A stretch of 64,000 nt of DNA, from contig NZ_JABBJF010000004.1 of assembly GCF_014218705.1 (NCBI RefSeq), forward strand, positions 1 to 64,000, in the 5' to 3' direction. Under the pieces are notes generated by a model, which saw only the letters and a program-made list of their open reading frames with translations, was not told the DNA's origin and ran no database searches. Each line of letters begins with the position of its first letter. Positions within the stretch are counted from its first letter, which is position 1. Position numbers and translations under genes: made by a program. Positions 8,512 to 17,029 of this stretch are shown here, piece by piece. Source of the DNA: Kluyvera sichuanensis (lineage in GTDB: Bacteria; Pseudomonadota; Gammaproteobacteria; Enterobacterales; Enterobacteriaceae).

Positions 8512-9663
8512 TTATTGTTCGACGCTGACCCAGCGCCGCTGCTGATGGCTTTTCACAATTGCGTCAATAAGATACATCACGTTCGCCCCCTCGCTAAATG
8601 AGGCAAAGCGGCGCTCATGCTCCTGCGGCATCCTCCCTGCACGCACCGCTTGGTAGAAATTGAGCATCATGTTTTTAAACGCGTCCGGCCAGCCTTCGTT
8701 GTGCCCACCGGGGAAGTGGGCCTGCCCGGCGACGTCGCGGTTCAACAGGCTGGGGTCGTCGCTCAGCAACTGGTTCGGCTGGCTACGATGGCCAATCCAC
8801 AGTTGCTGCGGCGTTTCCTGATCCCAGGCCAGTGAGCAGGCGCTGGCGTTGATATCAAAGTGGAGGCGGTTTTTACGCCCGGCGCTCACCTGCGAGACGC
8901 TAAAACAGCCTTTGCTGCCGTCGTCAAAGCGGAACAGCACCGAACCGGCATCTTCAGTGGTTACCGGCACGTCCTGGTATCCGGTAGCATTTTGCTGTTC
9001 GCTGAAGGTTGCCTGCGCCCCAATGCTGGCTTTGCGCGTCGGCCAGACGATAGCGAGGTCGGCCATCACTTCAACGATGCGTCGCCCGGTGACATACTGC
9101 ACCGTATCGCACCAGTGCGAGCCAATATCGGCCACCGCTCGGGAAACCCCGCCCTGTTGCGCATCCACGCGCCAGTTGAAGTCGTTTTCCAGCAGCATCC
9201 AGTCCTGATGGTAGCCACCGTAGGCGGAGAAAAGTCGACCAGCGCTGCCGTCACGCATCATGCTCGCCGCCTGCTGCACCATGGCAAACTGCCGATAGAC
9301 GAAGCTCACGCCATGCACCACGCCCGCCTCTTGCGCCATCTTAACCAGCTCGCGCGCCTCATCGGAGGTCATACATAGCGGTTTTTCAGAGAAGACATGT
9401 TTCCCCGCCCGCAGGATCTGCCGGTTCACCTCGGCATGTAAAAAGTTCGGGGTGCAGTTATGCACCACCTGTAGCCCAGGGTGCGCCAAAAGCGCATCAA
9501 CGTCGCCATAAGCGTGCGGAATATTAAGCTGCCGCGCCTTCTCCTGTGCCTGCTCCAGCGAAGCGTCGCACAGCGCTACTACCTCAACAAACCCCAGGCG
9601 GCGCAGCGCTTCAATATGCGCCGGGCCAATAAAACCTGAGCCAACAATGCCTACCTGAATCAT
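8512..9663 (-). CDS. Gfo/Idh/MocA-family NAD(P)-dependent oxidoreductase
   Basis: A 383-residue protein with an N-terminal Rossmann motif GIVGSGFIGPAH (residues 5-16), the family EKP motif (FSEKPL, about residue 93) and the typical second domain with DIGSHWCDTV near residue 180. These enzymes oxidise or reduce sugar, inositol or amino-sugar hydroxyl groups, often at C3. Its start overlaps the isomerase stop by 4 bp, so the two are translated together. With a TIM-barrel isomerase, a nucleoside/sugar symporter and a LacI repressor it forms a catabolic cassette, but the substrate is not evident. Confidence 0.85.
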   Translation of the reverse strand: MIQVGIVGSGFIGPAHIEALRRLGFVEVVALCDASLEQAQEKARQLNIPHAYGDVDALLAHPGLQVVHNCTPNFLHAEVNRQILRAGKHVFSEKPLCMTSDEARELVKMAQEAGVVHGVSFVYRQFAMVQQAASMMRDGSAGRLFSAYGGYHQDWMLLENDFNWRVDAQQGGVSRAVADIGSHWCDTVQYVTGRRIVEVMADLAIVWPTRKASIGAQATFSEQQNATGYQDVPVTTEDAGSVLFRFDDGSKGCFSVSQVSAGRKNRLHFDINASACSLAWDQETPQQLWIGHRSQPNQLLSDDPSLLNRDVAGQAHFPGGHNEGWPDAFKNMMLNFYQAVRAGRMPQEHERRFASFSEGANVMYLIDAIVKSHQQRRWVSVEQ

Positions 9664-10688
9664 CCGCGTACCTCGCTGCCCGCGGCAAAGTCATCAAAGG
9701 CCCGTGCGGATACGGGAATGATATGCCGTTTGATAAATTCGCTGCCTTCGCGCGCCCCGGTCTGCGCGTCCTTCAGGCAACACTCCCACTCCATCACCGC
9801 CCAGCCGTCAAAATCGTACTGGCTGAGTTTGCTGAAAATCTTTTTAAAATCGATATCGCCATCGCCGAGCGAGCGAAAACGGCCGGCGCGATCCAGCCAG
9901 TTCTGATAACCGCCGTAGACGCCGCTGCGCCCGTTGCGCTCGAACTCCGCGTCCTTGACGTGGAACGCTCGAATGCGCGAATGGTAGATATCGAGATACG
10001 CCAGGTAGTCGATATTCTGTAGGTGCAGATGGCTCGGGTCGTAGAGCATGTGGCAGCGCGGGTGGTTATCTACCTTCGCCAGGAAACGCTCGAAGGTCAC
10101 GCCGTCGTGCAGGTCTTCACCGGGGTGAATTTCGTAGCACAAATCGACGCCGTGCTCGTCAAAACAGTCCAGAATAGGCCGCCAGCGGTTAGCCAGTTCG
10201 TTAAAGGCTTCGTCCAGCAGCAGCGCGTTATGCGGCGGCCACGGGTAGAAGTAAGGCCACGCCAGCGCCCCGGAGAAAGTGGCATGCGCCTTCAGCCCTA
10301 ATCGTGCCGACGCGCGCGCCGCATTTTTCACGCTCTCAACCGCCCACTGCTGACGTGCCGCCGGGTTGCCGCGTAACGCTGCGGGGGCAAAGGCATCAAA
10401 CGCGCTGTCGTAGGCCGAATTCACAGCTACCAGCTGGCCTTCAAGGTGCGTAGAAAGTTCGCTAATAACCAGCCCGTGCTCGGCAAGCCTTCCGGTAATC
10501 TCATCACAGTAGGTCTGGCTGGTCGCCGCCTGCTGCAGATCGAAAATCCCCGGGTGGTTGCACGGCAGCTGTAGCGCCTTAAACCCCAGCCCTGCGGCCC
10601 ACTCTGCTAGCCCATCGAGCGTATTAAACGGCGGCTCTGCGCCAATAAACTGCGCCAGAAAAATGCCCGGTCCCTTGATGGTTTTCAT
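9660..10688 (-). CDS. Xylose-isomerase-like TIM-barrel sugar isomerase/epimerase
   Basis: A 342-residue AP-endonuclease-2/xylose-isomerase-like TIM barrel. Likely metal and substrate ligands are visible in YEIHPGEDLHDG, MLYDPSHLHL, FHVKDAEF and MEWECC. The start MKTIKGPG follows a strong AAAGGAGG site; a longer reading lacks support. The family includes sugar isomerases, epimerases and keto-sugar processing enzymes, frequently paired with Gfo/Idh dehydrogenases, as here with a 4-bp overlap. It lies 19 bp after the transporter gene. Exact chemistry unknown. Confidence 0.85.
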   Translation of the reverse strand: MKTIKGPGIFLAQFIGAEPPFNTLDGLAEWAAGLGFKALQLPCNHPGIFDLQQAATSQTYCDEITGRLAEHGLVISELSTHLEGQLVAVNSAYDSAFDAFAPAALRGNPAARQQWAVESVKNAARASARLGLKAHATFSGALAWPYFYPWPPHNALLLDEAFNELANRWRPILDCFDEHGVDLCYEIHPGEDLHDGVTFERFLAKVDNHPRCHMLYDPSHLHLQNIDYLAYLDIYHSRIRAFHVKDAEFERNGRSGVYGGYQNWLDRAGRFRSLGDGDIDFKKIFSKLSQYDFDGWAVMEWECCLKDAQTGAREGSEFIKRHIIPVSARAFDDFAAGSEVRG

Positions 10689-10707
10689 ACCCCCTCCTTT
10701 CAAAAAA

Positions 10708-11949
10708 TTACGCCTGCGCTTTCTCGTCATATTTGAACGAGACAAGGAAAATCAGTGCAATAACCACTGCGGCCACCGCCGGGATCCACCAGAAGTTCAC
10801 CCAGGCTGCCGGAATGGTTTGCCCAGCAACCAGATGGTTGTAGAGCGAGCCGGAAATCTGCGAGCCCAGCAGCATGCCGATGCCGTAAGTGAACATCACC
10901 ACCATGCTCTGCGCCTGCCCTTTCACCTTTTCGCCCGCCACGCGGTCGGTGTAAATAAAGCCCACCACGAAGAAGAAGTCATAGCAGACACCATGCAGCA
11001 GAATGCCGAGATACAGCAGGAAGCGCGTCTCTTCGTTGATGCCCAGCGCAAAGAACATATAGCGCACAAACCACGCCAGCATGCCGATGAGCAGCATGTA
11101 CTTCACACCCAGGCGGCGGAACAGCAGCGGAATAATCAGCATGAAGAAGATTTCCGACATCTGGCCGAAGGACATCGCGGTACTGACATCCGCTACGCCC
11201 GCGTCCGCCAGGAACGAGGCGGTGTAGGCGTAGTAGGTGCCAAGCGGTACGGAAATCAGCGTGGCGCAGACGGCGAACACCAGGAAGTGACGGGTTTTCA
11301 GTAACGCAAAGGCGTCGGCACAGAACAGATCGCGCAGCTTAAGCGGCTGCCCTTTCGCCGGTGCCGGCGTGTGCGGCAGCGTCAGGCTATAGACCGCCAG
11401 CACCACCGAGCACAGCGCCGCCAGCGTGAAGATACCGGTAGTGTCGGAGATGCCGGTCACGCCGATAAAGATCCCGGCAACAATCCAGCCGATAGTGCCG
11501 AACACGCGCACCACCGGGAAGGTTTTGTCGATATTGCTCAGGCTGTGGAACGCAATGTTGTTGGTCAGCGCCAGCGTTGGCATGTAGCACAGCGTGTAAC
11601 CGAACAGCAGCGCAATCAGCAACGCGCCGTTTTCCGCCACCAGCGCCTGCGGCACAAACCACAGAATCGCCGCGCCGAGCAGGTGCATCACCGCCATCAC
11701 CTTTTGCGACGGGAAGAAGCGGTCAACCAGCATGCCGAGGACGAACGGCGACAGGATCGAGGCAATCGGCCCCGCCGAGAAGGCATCGCCAATCAGCAGC
11801 GACATGTTGTACTGGGTCATCACCAGGCCAAGCGTCACCGACCAGCTTCCCCAGATAAAAAACTGCATAAACATCATTAACGACAGGCGCGGGACTAACA
11901 GCCGGTGCTGTACGCCGCTTTGTTCACGACTTTCCGTTGTAGACACCAT
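10708..11949 (-). CDS. MFS transporter, nucleoside:H+ symporter (NupG/XapB/YegT-like)
   Basis: A 413-residue 12-span permease with the N-terminal RLSLMMFMQFFIWGSW typical of the nucleoside/proton symporter branch of the major facilitators, and FVVGFIYTDRVAGEKVKGQAQ in the second half. It is the first gene of the cassette running leftwards to the isomerase, oxidoreductase and LacI regulator. A GAGGG ribosome site precedes the ATG. Two LacI-type palindromes sit 17 and 48 bp upstream. Members also carry sugars and glycosides, so the cargo is probably the compound that the two enzymes attack. Confidence 0.85.
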   Translation of the reverse strand: MVSTTESREQSGVQHRLLVPRLSLMMFMQFFIWGSWSVTLGLVMTQYNMSLLIGDAFSAGPIASILSPFVLGMLVDRFFPSQKVMAVMHLLGAAILWFVPQALVAENGALLIALLFGYTLCYMPTLALTNNIAFHSLSNIDKTFPVVRVFGTIGWIVAGIFIGVTGISDTTGIFTLAALCSVVLAVYSLTLPHTPAPAKGQPLKLRDLFCADAFALLKTRHFLVFAVCATLISVPLGTYYAYTASFLADAGVADVSTAMSFGQMSEIFFMLIIPLLFRRLGVKYMLLIGMLAWFVRYMFFALGINEETRFLLYLGILLHGVCYDFFFVVGFIYTDRVAGEKVKGQAQSMVVMFTYGIGMLLGSQISGSLYNHLVAGQTIPAAWVNFWWIPAVAAVVIALIFLVSFKYDEKAQA

Positions 11950-11965
11950 GTTTTCACCCTCAAAA

Positions 11966-11977
11966 GTAATCGATTAC
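11966..11977. promoter_or_regulatory. LacI-type operator, proximal copy
   Basis: Perfect 12-bp palindrome GTAATCGATTAC with the central CG characteristic of LacI-family sites, 17 bp upstream of the transporter start codon. The identical copy at 11997 is 31 bp away, about three helical turns, which would place both on one face of the DNA. Binding by the linked LacI protein is inferred. Confidence 0.8.
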
Positions 11978-11996
11978 AAACTCACTCAGAAGAAAA

Positions 11997-12008
11997 GTAA
12001 TCGATTAC
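11997..12008. promoter_or_regulatory. LacI-type operator, distal copy
   Basis: Second perfect copy of GTAATCGATTAC. The flanking bases AAAA and AAA are also shared with the first copy, giving about 19 identical bases in total. Confidence 0.8.
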
Positions 12009-12160
12009 AAAAAGAAGTTCCCGTCTGCCGTTGTCAATTTGGGAGAAGCGTCACGATTAAAAAACAGGCGGCTGTCGGAAGGGAATCGCTGGGGATAGGA
12101 GCACGACGGAAATGGGCGGTGCATTCCCGGGGTCGCATGCGCTCGCCCGGGCGGGAAAAC

Positions 12161-13552
12161 TTACGCTTTGCGGCGCAAGGTTTTGAAGGCAACGAACAGG
12201 AACAGCACCCACACCGGCAGCAGGATCGCCGACAGACGCATGCCGTCCATGGTGCACATCAGCACGAGGATCATCAGCAGGAAGGCGATACATACGTAGT
12301 TGCTGGCCGGCGCCCACAGCGCTTTGAACTTCGCTTCGCGGCCTTTACGGCGCATGGCGGCACGGAACTTGAGGTGCGCCATACAGATCATGATCCAGTT
12401 CAGCAGCAGCGTTGCCACCACCAGCGCCATCAGCAGGCCAAAGGCTTTTTGCGGCAGCAGATAGTTAACCAATACCACCAGCGAGGTGATAGCACCAGAG
12501 AGCAGCAGTGAGTTCACCGGCACGCCGCGCTTGCTCACTTTGGTCAGGAAGCGCGGAGCATTTCCCTGCACGGAGAGGCCAAACAGCATGCGACTGTTGG
12601 AATAAACGCCGCTGTTGTAGACAGACAGAGAGGCCACCAGAATGACGAAATTTAGCGCTGATGCCACCACGTTACTGTCAAGATTGTGGAAGATCATCAC
12701 AAACGGGCTGCTGTCAGACTGAATGCCCTGCCACGGGTAGAGCGCCAGCAGCACAATCAGCGAGCCGATATAGAACAGCAAAATACGGTACACCACCTGG
12801 TTAACCGCTTTCGGGATCGTAGTCTCCGGGCTGCGCGCTTCCGCCGCCGTAATACCGATAAGCTCCAGCCCGCCGAAGGAGAACATGATCACCGCCAGCG
12901 ACAGAATCAGCCCTTTCCAGCCGGTGGCGAGGAAGCCGCCGTCGCGCCAGAGGTTGCTGATACTGGCATGCTCACCGCCGTTGCCGGTCGTCAGCATCCA
13001 GATACCGAAGCCAATCATGCCGATAATCGCCAGCACTTTAATTAGCGCAAACCAGAACTCGGTTTCGCCATACAGGCGCACGTTGACCAGGTTCACGGCG
13101 TTAATCAGCACGAAGAAGCCCGCCGCCCAGATCCAGGTAGGGACGTGCGGCAGCCAATATTGCATATAGATCCCGGCGGCGGTCAGTTCGGCCATGCCCA
13201 CCAGCACGAACATAACCCAGTAGTTCCAGCCAGAGAGAAATCCGGCGAACGGCCCCCAGTATTTATAAGCAAAATGGGCAAATGACCCGGATACCGGCTC
13301 TTCCACTACCATCTCGCCAAGCTGGCGCATGATCAGAAAAGCGATAACGCCAGCGATAGCGTAGCCCAGCACAACCGCCGGGCCTGCCATTTGGATGGCT
13401 GGGCCAATGCCGAGGAACAGGCCGGTGCCGATGGCACCCCCGAGGGCGATTAATTGAATATGGCGGTTCTGTAATCCGCGGTGAAGCGTCGGGTTATTAT
13501 CCGACGAGGCATCCGGTTGATTCTGGCTGGATGCTGATGACGCGTTTTTCAC
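12161..13552 (-). CDS. pheP: Phenylalanine:H+ symporter PheP
   Basis: A 463-residue amino-acid/polyamine/organocation permease nearly identical to E. coli PheP over its length: HIQLIALGGAIGTGLFLG, GEMVVEEPVSGSFAHF and GGLELIGITAAEARSPE. It has 12 predicted membrane spans and imports phenylalanine, and more weakly tyrosine and tryptophan. The GTG at 13552 (V-KNAS) matches the E. coli start and follows a GGGG ribosome site; the longer reading is not supported. In E. coli it adjoins ybdG, so the genes between them here are insertions or E. coli losses. Confidence 0.95.
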   Translation of the reverse strand: MKNASSASSQNQPDASSDNNPTLHRGLQNRHIQLIALGGAIGTGLFLGIGPAIQMAGPAVVLGYAIAGVIAFLIMRQLGEMVVEEPVSGSFAHFAYKYWGPFAGFLSGWNYWVMFVLVGMAELTAAGIYMQYWLPHVPTWIWAAGFFVLINAVNLVNVRLYGETEFWFALIKVLAIIGMIGFGIWMLTTGNGGEHASISNLWRDGGFLATGWKGLILSLAVIMFSFGGLELIGITAAEARSPETTIPKAVNQVVYRILLFYIGSLIVLLALYPWQGIQSDSSPFVMIFHNLDSNVVASALNFVILVASLSVYNSGVYSNSRMLFGLSVQGNAPRFLTKVSKRGVPVNSLLLSGAITSLVVLVNYLLPQKAFGLLMALVVATLLLNWIMICMAHLKFRAAMRRKGREAKFKALWAPASNYVCIAFLLMILVLMCTMDGMRLSAILLPVWVLFLFVAFKTLRRKA

Positions 13553-13646
13553 GTCTATCCCCTTAGCATTTTTATGAAGGGGCACCTTTTAACACTTAGC
13601 GCCGCTTGCCGCAAGGCCATCAGCACCGGCTCCCCAGATATAAAAA

Positions 13647-13680
13647 GCCCCGAAACGCACGCGCTTTCGGGGCAATAACC
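13647..13680 (-). terminator. Intrinsic terminator of the TonB-dependent receptor gene
   Basis: A 9-bp stem GCCCCGAAA/TTTCGGGGC followed, on the minus strand, by a run of five T. It lies 17-50 bp past the receptor stop codon and before the pheP promoter region. Confidence 0.85.
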
Positions 13681-13696
13681 CTATTTTAGCAATGAC

Positions 13697-15889
13697 TTAG
13701 AAGTCGTAGCTGACCGAGACTTTTAAGGTGCGCGGCTCGCCCTGGTAGATATAGATGCCGGTGTCATCAGCGCCAGACCAGTAGTTCTGGTTGGTCACGT
13801 TGGTTACGCCCACGCGCCACACCAGATCGTTCTGCTCCTGATTCAGGCGCATGCGGTAGCGCATTCCCAGATCCAGCGTCGTGTAGCTATCGAGCTTTTT
13901 GGTGTTGGCGGTATCAGCATACTGAGATCCAGTGTGGTTCACCCGCGCGGTGGCCGTGAGTCCATCAATCGGTTTGATGTCATATTCTGCCCCCAGCACC
14001 GCGTAGAAGCGGGATACGCCAATCGCATCGTTCCCATCATTAGTGCCGCCTGCGGTTTTGGTCAATTCAGGATCAATCCACAGCGTGCTGCCGGTCAGAC
14101 GCAGGCCGAGCATCGGCTCACCAAAGACGTTCAGCTCCACGCCGCGGTTACGCTGCTCGCCGTCCATCCGGTAGTACTTATCGCTATCCAGCACGCCAGA
14201 AGGCTTGGTTATCTGGAACAGCGACAGCGAGCCACCTACGCGTTGGTAGTCAATTTTTATGCCCACTTCGTCCTGCTTAGAGTGGGCAATACCGATGCTC
14301 TGGCCGTAGTTTTTCGCCGTTATCGGCGCATTGTTTGCAGGCTGCAGCGCTTCGGTATGGTTAGCGTACAGCGAGAGCGTCTCCCACGGTTTGTACACCA
14401 GGCCAAACGTTGGCATCCAACGGCTTTCGGTAAAGCTTGACGTGGTGGTTTCAAGACCGGTCTGGTTATCGTAGTTACGGATCACCACCTTCTGGTGGCG
14501 CGCGGCGGCGGTAAACAACAGGCTGTCATCGAAGAAGCCCAGCGTATCGCTGAGCAGCCAGCCCTGGGTACGGTTGCGCGCGGTGGTCAGCGGATCGTCA
14601 TAGTGGCCGCCTTTTGGATTCGGCTTATAATCCGGCATGTCCACGTCATGGCTGTTGTAGATATTGATAGTCGGGTTTTTATCACTGTCGGACATACGCC
14701 AGGCCGTCGCATCGCGACGTATCTGTGCCGAGTAGCCCACATTCACTTTATGAGAGACTACGCCGGTATTGAAGCTACCGCGGATGCCGCCCATGCCGCT
14801 AAAGCTGTCGATAATGCGGTTAGTATCCAGACGACCGACGGTGGCAGTACCGTCGACATTAGTTAACTTCGGCGCAGCGTAGGTGCCGATTTCATGCGCG
14901 TGCTGCGCACCCAGCCCGGCGTAGGTCGTCCAGTTGTCGGTCAGGTCATACTCGGTTTTCACCATCCCGAATTCGTTTTCGATATCGCTATAACCCCACT
15001 TCTGCGCATAGCTTTTGGTGGCGTCAGGTACCGCTGGAATTTGCGCAATATTGGCTACGCCAACGCCCATCTCACCGCCGTGGAAGGTCTTTTTCTGATA
15101 GCCAAAATCCAGCGAGGAGCGCAGGCGGTCACCGCGATAGTCGAGGCCCAGCGACGCCAGGGTGGTGCGACGCTTGTCGTTGTCGACGCGCCCTTCTCCT
15201 TCACGGTGCAGCACGTTCACGCGCGCGCCAAACTGGTTGTCATCGCCGAAACGACGCCCAACATCCAGCGAGCCGCCCACCTGGGAGTCAGAGGTGTAGT
15301 CCACGCCGACGCGCGTGGTTGGAATGTCTTCAGCGCGTTTAGGCTCAAGGTTAATCATCCCACCCACGCCGGAGCTTGCCGCGCCGTTAACCAGCGCGTT
15401 CGCCCCTTTAAAGACTTCGATGCGCTCCAGCATCTGGGTGTCCATCACCTGACGCGGCACCACGCCGGAAAGACCGCCCATGGTCATATCATCGCCATCG
15501 AGCTTAAAACCACGAATGCGGTAGGTTTCAGCAAAGTTACCGTAGCCCTGCACCGCCTGAACGCCCGCGTCGTTTTTGACCACGTCAGCAATGGTTTTAG
15601 CCTGTTGATCCTGCACCAGCTTCGAGGTGTAGCCGATAACGTTGAACGGCACGTCCATCGCCTTCTGCTCACCGAGCATTCCCAGGCGACCGCCGTGGGC
15701 AATTTGTCCATCAAGGTAAGCGGGCACCAGATCTTCACCGCCGGCTTTGAAATCGCTGCCGTCAACGCCCTGAACCACCATCGTTTCAGGCTGATTTTTT
15801 CTGGTTGTGGCATCTTCAGAGGTTGCGGCGTAGGCCGCAGGCAGCACGGTGCTTATCGCCAGTGCCAGCACGGAGAGTTTTGTTTTCAT
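13697..15889 (-). CDS. TonB-dependent siderophore receptor (FcuA/FhuE-like)
   Basis: A 730-residue outer-membrane receptor with a signal peptide ending near AAYAATSED, a TonB-box-like ETMVVQG about residues 35-41, a plug domain (RIRGFKLDGDD, VFKGANALVNGAASSGVGGMI), a 22-strand barrel and a C-terminal Phe (KVSVSYDF). The plug signatures are of the siderophore-receptor subfamily that takes up ferrichrome- or hydroxamate-type iron chelates; exact ligand uncertain. No linked ABC importer or synthesis gene. A candidate Fur box lies about 145 bp upstream and an intrinsic terminator follows the stop. It sits next to pheP where E. coli has cus copper-efflux genes. Confidence 0.85.
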   Translation of the reverse strand: MKTKLSVLALAISTVLPAAYAATSEDATTRKNQPETMVVQGVDGSDFKAGGEDLVPAYLDGQIAHGGRLGMLGEQKAMDVPFNVIGYTSKLVQDQQAKTIADVVKNDAGVQAVQGYGNFAETYRIRGFKLDGDDMTMGGLSGVVPRQVMDTQMLERIEVFKGANALVNGAASSGVGGMINLEPKRAEDIPTTRVGVDYTSDSQVGGSLDVGRRFGDDNQFGARVNVLHREGEGRVDNDKRRTTLASLGLDYRGDRLRSSLDFGYQKKTFHGGEMGVGVANIAQIPAVPDATKSYAQKWGYSDIENEFGMVKTEYDLTDNWTTYAGLGAQHAHEIGTYAAPKLTNVDGTATVGRLDTNRIIDSFSGMGGIRGSFNTGVVSHKVNVGYSAQIRRDATAWRMSDSDKNPTINIYNSHDVDMPDYKPNPKGGHYDDPLTTARNRTQGWLLSDTLGFFDDSLLFTAAARHQKVVIRNYDNQTGLETTTSSFTESRWMPTFGLVYKPWETLSLYANHTEALQPANNAPITAKNYGQSIGIAHSKQDEVGIKIDYQRVGGSLSLFQITKPSGVLDSDKYYRMDGEQRNRGVELNVFGEPMLGLRLTGSTLWIDPELTKTAGGTNDGNDAIGVSRFYAVLGAEYDIKPIDGLTATARVNHTGSQYADTANTKKLDSYTTLDLGMRYRMRLNQEQNDLVWRVGVTNVTNQNYWSGADDTGIYIYQGEPRTLKVSVSYDF

Positions 15890-16031
15890 GAGAACATCCC
15901 TTGGTATCGAATAAAAAATTCATTGCCGGTACCAACGGGGTTTTCGCTTCTCACGCCCCAGAATCACCCTGTGAAATGCTCTCACCGATTACTGAGCCAG
16001 CCGGATAACAACAATGAATAAAAATGAGATC

Positions 16032-16050
16032 GAGAACTATACGCATTATC
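16032..16050. promoter_or_regulatory. Candidate Fur box
   Basis: GAGAACTATACGCATTATC matches the 19-bp Fur consensus GATAATGATAATCATTATC at 13 of 19 positions. It lies in the divergent region between the siderophore receptor and an EamA exporter gene, about 143 bp from the receptor start, so it could sit over a promoter with a long leader. Iron control is inferred. Confidence 0.55.
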
Positions 16051-16198
16051 ATGCCGTGATCAAGTATCAATCAGTGGTAGCAACGGGAAATAACCACAAA
16101 AAATTCATGTTGTTGTTAGCGAGCCAGCGCACAAAACAATTCCTCGCCGCTCTGCGGCTTCATGCATAATTATGCCATCGCCCTCTGAGGACTCTCTC

Positions 16199-17029
16199 GT
16201 GCTGCTCAAAATCACCCTGGCTATGGTCGCCTTTGCCGCCAACTCTCTGCTTTGTCGGCTGGCGTTAAAGGGGCTGCATATGGATGCGGTATCGTTTAGC
16301 AGCGTGCGTCTGCTGAGCGGAGCAATAGCACTTTTTCTGCTGCTGCAACTACCGGGGCTTCGTCGCAAGCCGGAGTTTAACTGGCTTAATGCCGCGCTGC
16401 TGGCAACCTATGTATTTGCCTTCTCACTGGCCTATCTGTCGTTAACCACCGCCGCCGGGGCGCTGCTGCTGTTCGGCACCGTACAGTGCGTGATGACCGG
16501 ATGGGGGCTGATGCGCGGCGAGCGCCTGACCGCGCTGAAAAGTCTCGGCATGTTAGGGGCGATGGGCGGGCTGGCGCTGCTGCTGCTGCCCGGTGCGGGG
16601 CATCCTTCCGGCAGCGCGTCGCTGTTGATGATCCTATCCGGCGCGGCGTGGGCCGTTTACTGCATTACCGGCAAGAGGGTACAGAATGCAGCTGCAGCCA
16701 CCACCGGGAATTTCATACTGGCGGTTCCGATGGCGCTGGCGGTGCTGCTGCTCAGTGGTTTTCACATCCATGCCGATGCCGTGGGGCTGATGCTTGCAGT
16801 ACTCTCCGGGGCGCTGATGTCCGGCGGGGCCTATCTGCTCTGGTATTCGCTATTACCTCAGCTCAGCCCCACCACTGCCAGTACGCTGCAACTCAGCGTC
16901 CCTTGCCTGGCCGCACTAGGCGGGCTGGTCTTTATGGGCGAAGCCATTGATATGCGTATGCTGCTGGCGATTGTTATCACCCTTTCCGGCATTGGTCTGG
17001 TCATTGCGGCGGACAGACGGCGGATTTAA
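16199..17029 (+). CDS. EamA/DMT-family transporter
   Basis: A 276-residue protein of about ten membrane spans in two EamA repeats, with the end-of-protein TLSGIGLVIA typical of the family. The GTG at 16199 has a GAGGA ribosome site seven bases before it and is preferred to the ATG at 16172, which has none. It ends in a 4-bp convergent overlap with a LysR gene and is divergent from the siderophore receptor. The cargo is unknown; members export amino acids and metabolites. Confidence 0.8.
   Translation: MLLKITLAMVAFAANSLLCRLALKGLHMDAVSFSSVRLLSGAIALFLLLQLPGLRRKPEFNWLNAALLATYVFAFSLAYLSLTTAAGALLLFGTVQCVMTGWGLMRGERLTALKSLGMLGAMGGLALLLLPGAGHPSGSASLLMILSGAAWAVYCITGKRVQNAAAATTGNFILAVPMALAVLLLSGFHIHADAVGLMLAVLSGALMSGGAYLLWYSLLPQLSPTTASTLQLSVPCLAALGGLVFMGEAIDMRMLLAIVITLSGIGLVIAADRRRI

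Noticed and set aside
14894-16021. 375-codon open frame antisense to the siderophore receptor
   Set aside because: Composition is that of a shadow frame (rich in His, Arg, Val) with no motifs; it covers the receptor's 5' end and the promoter region.
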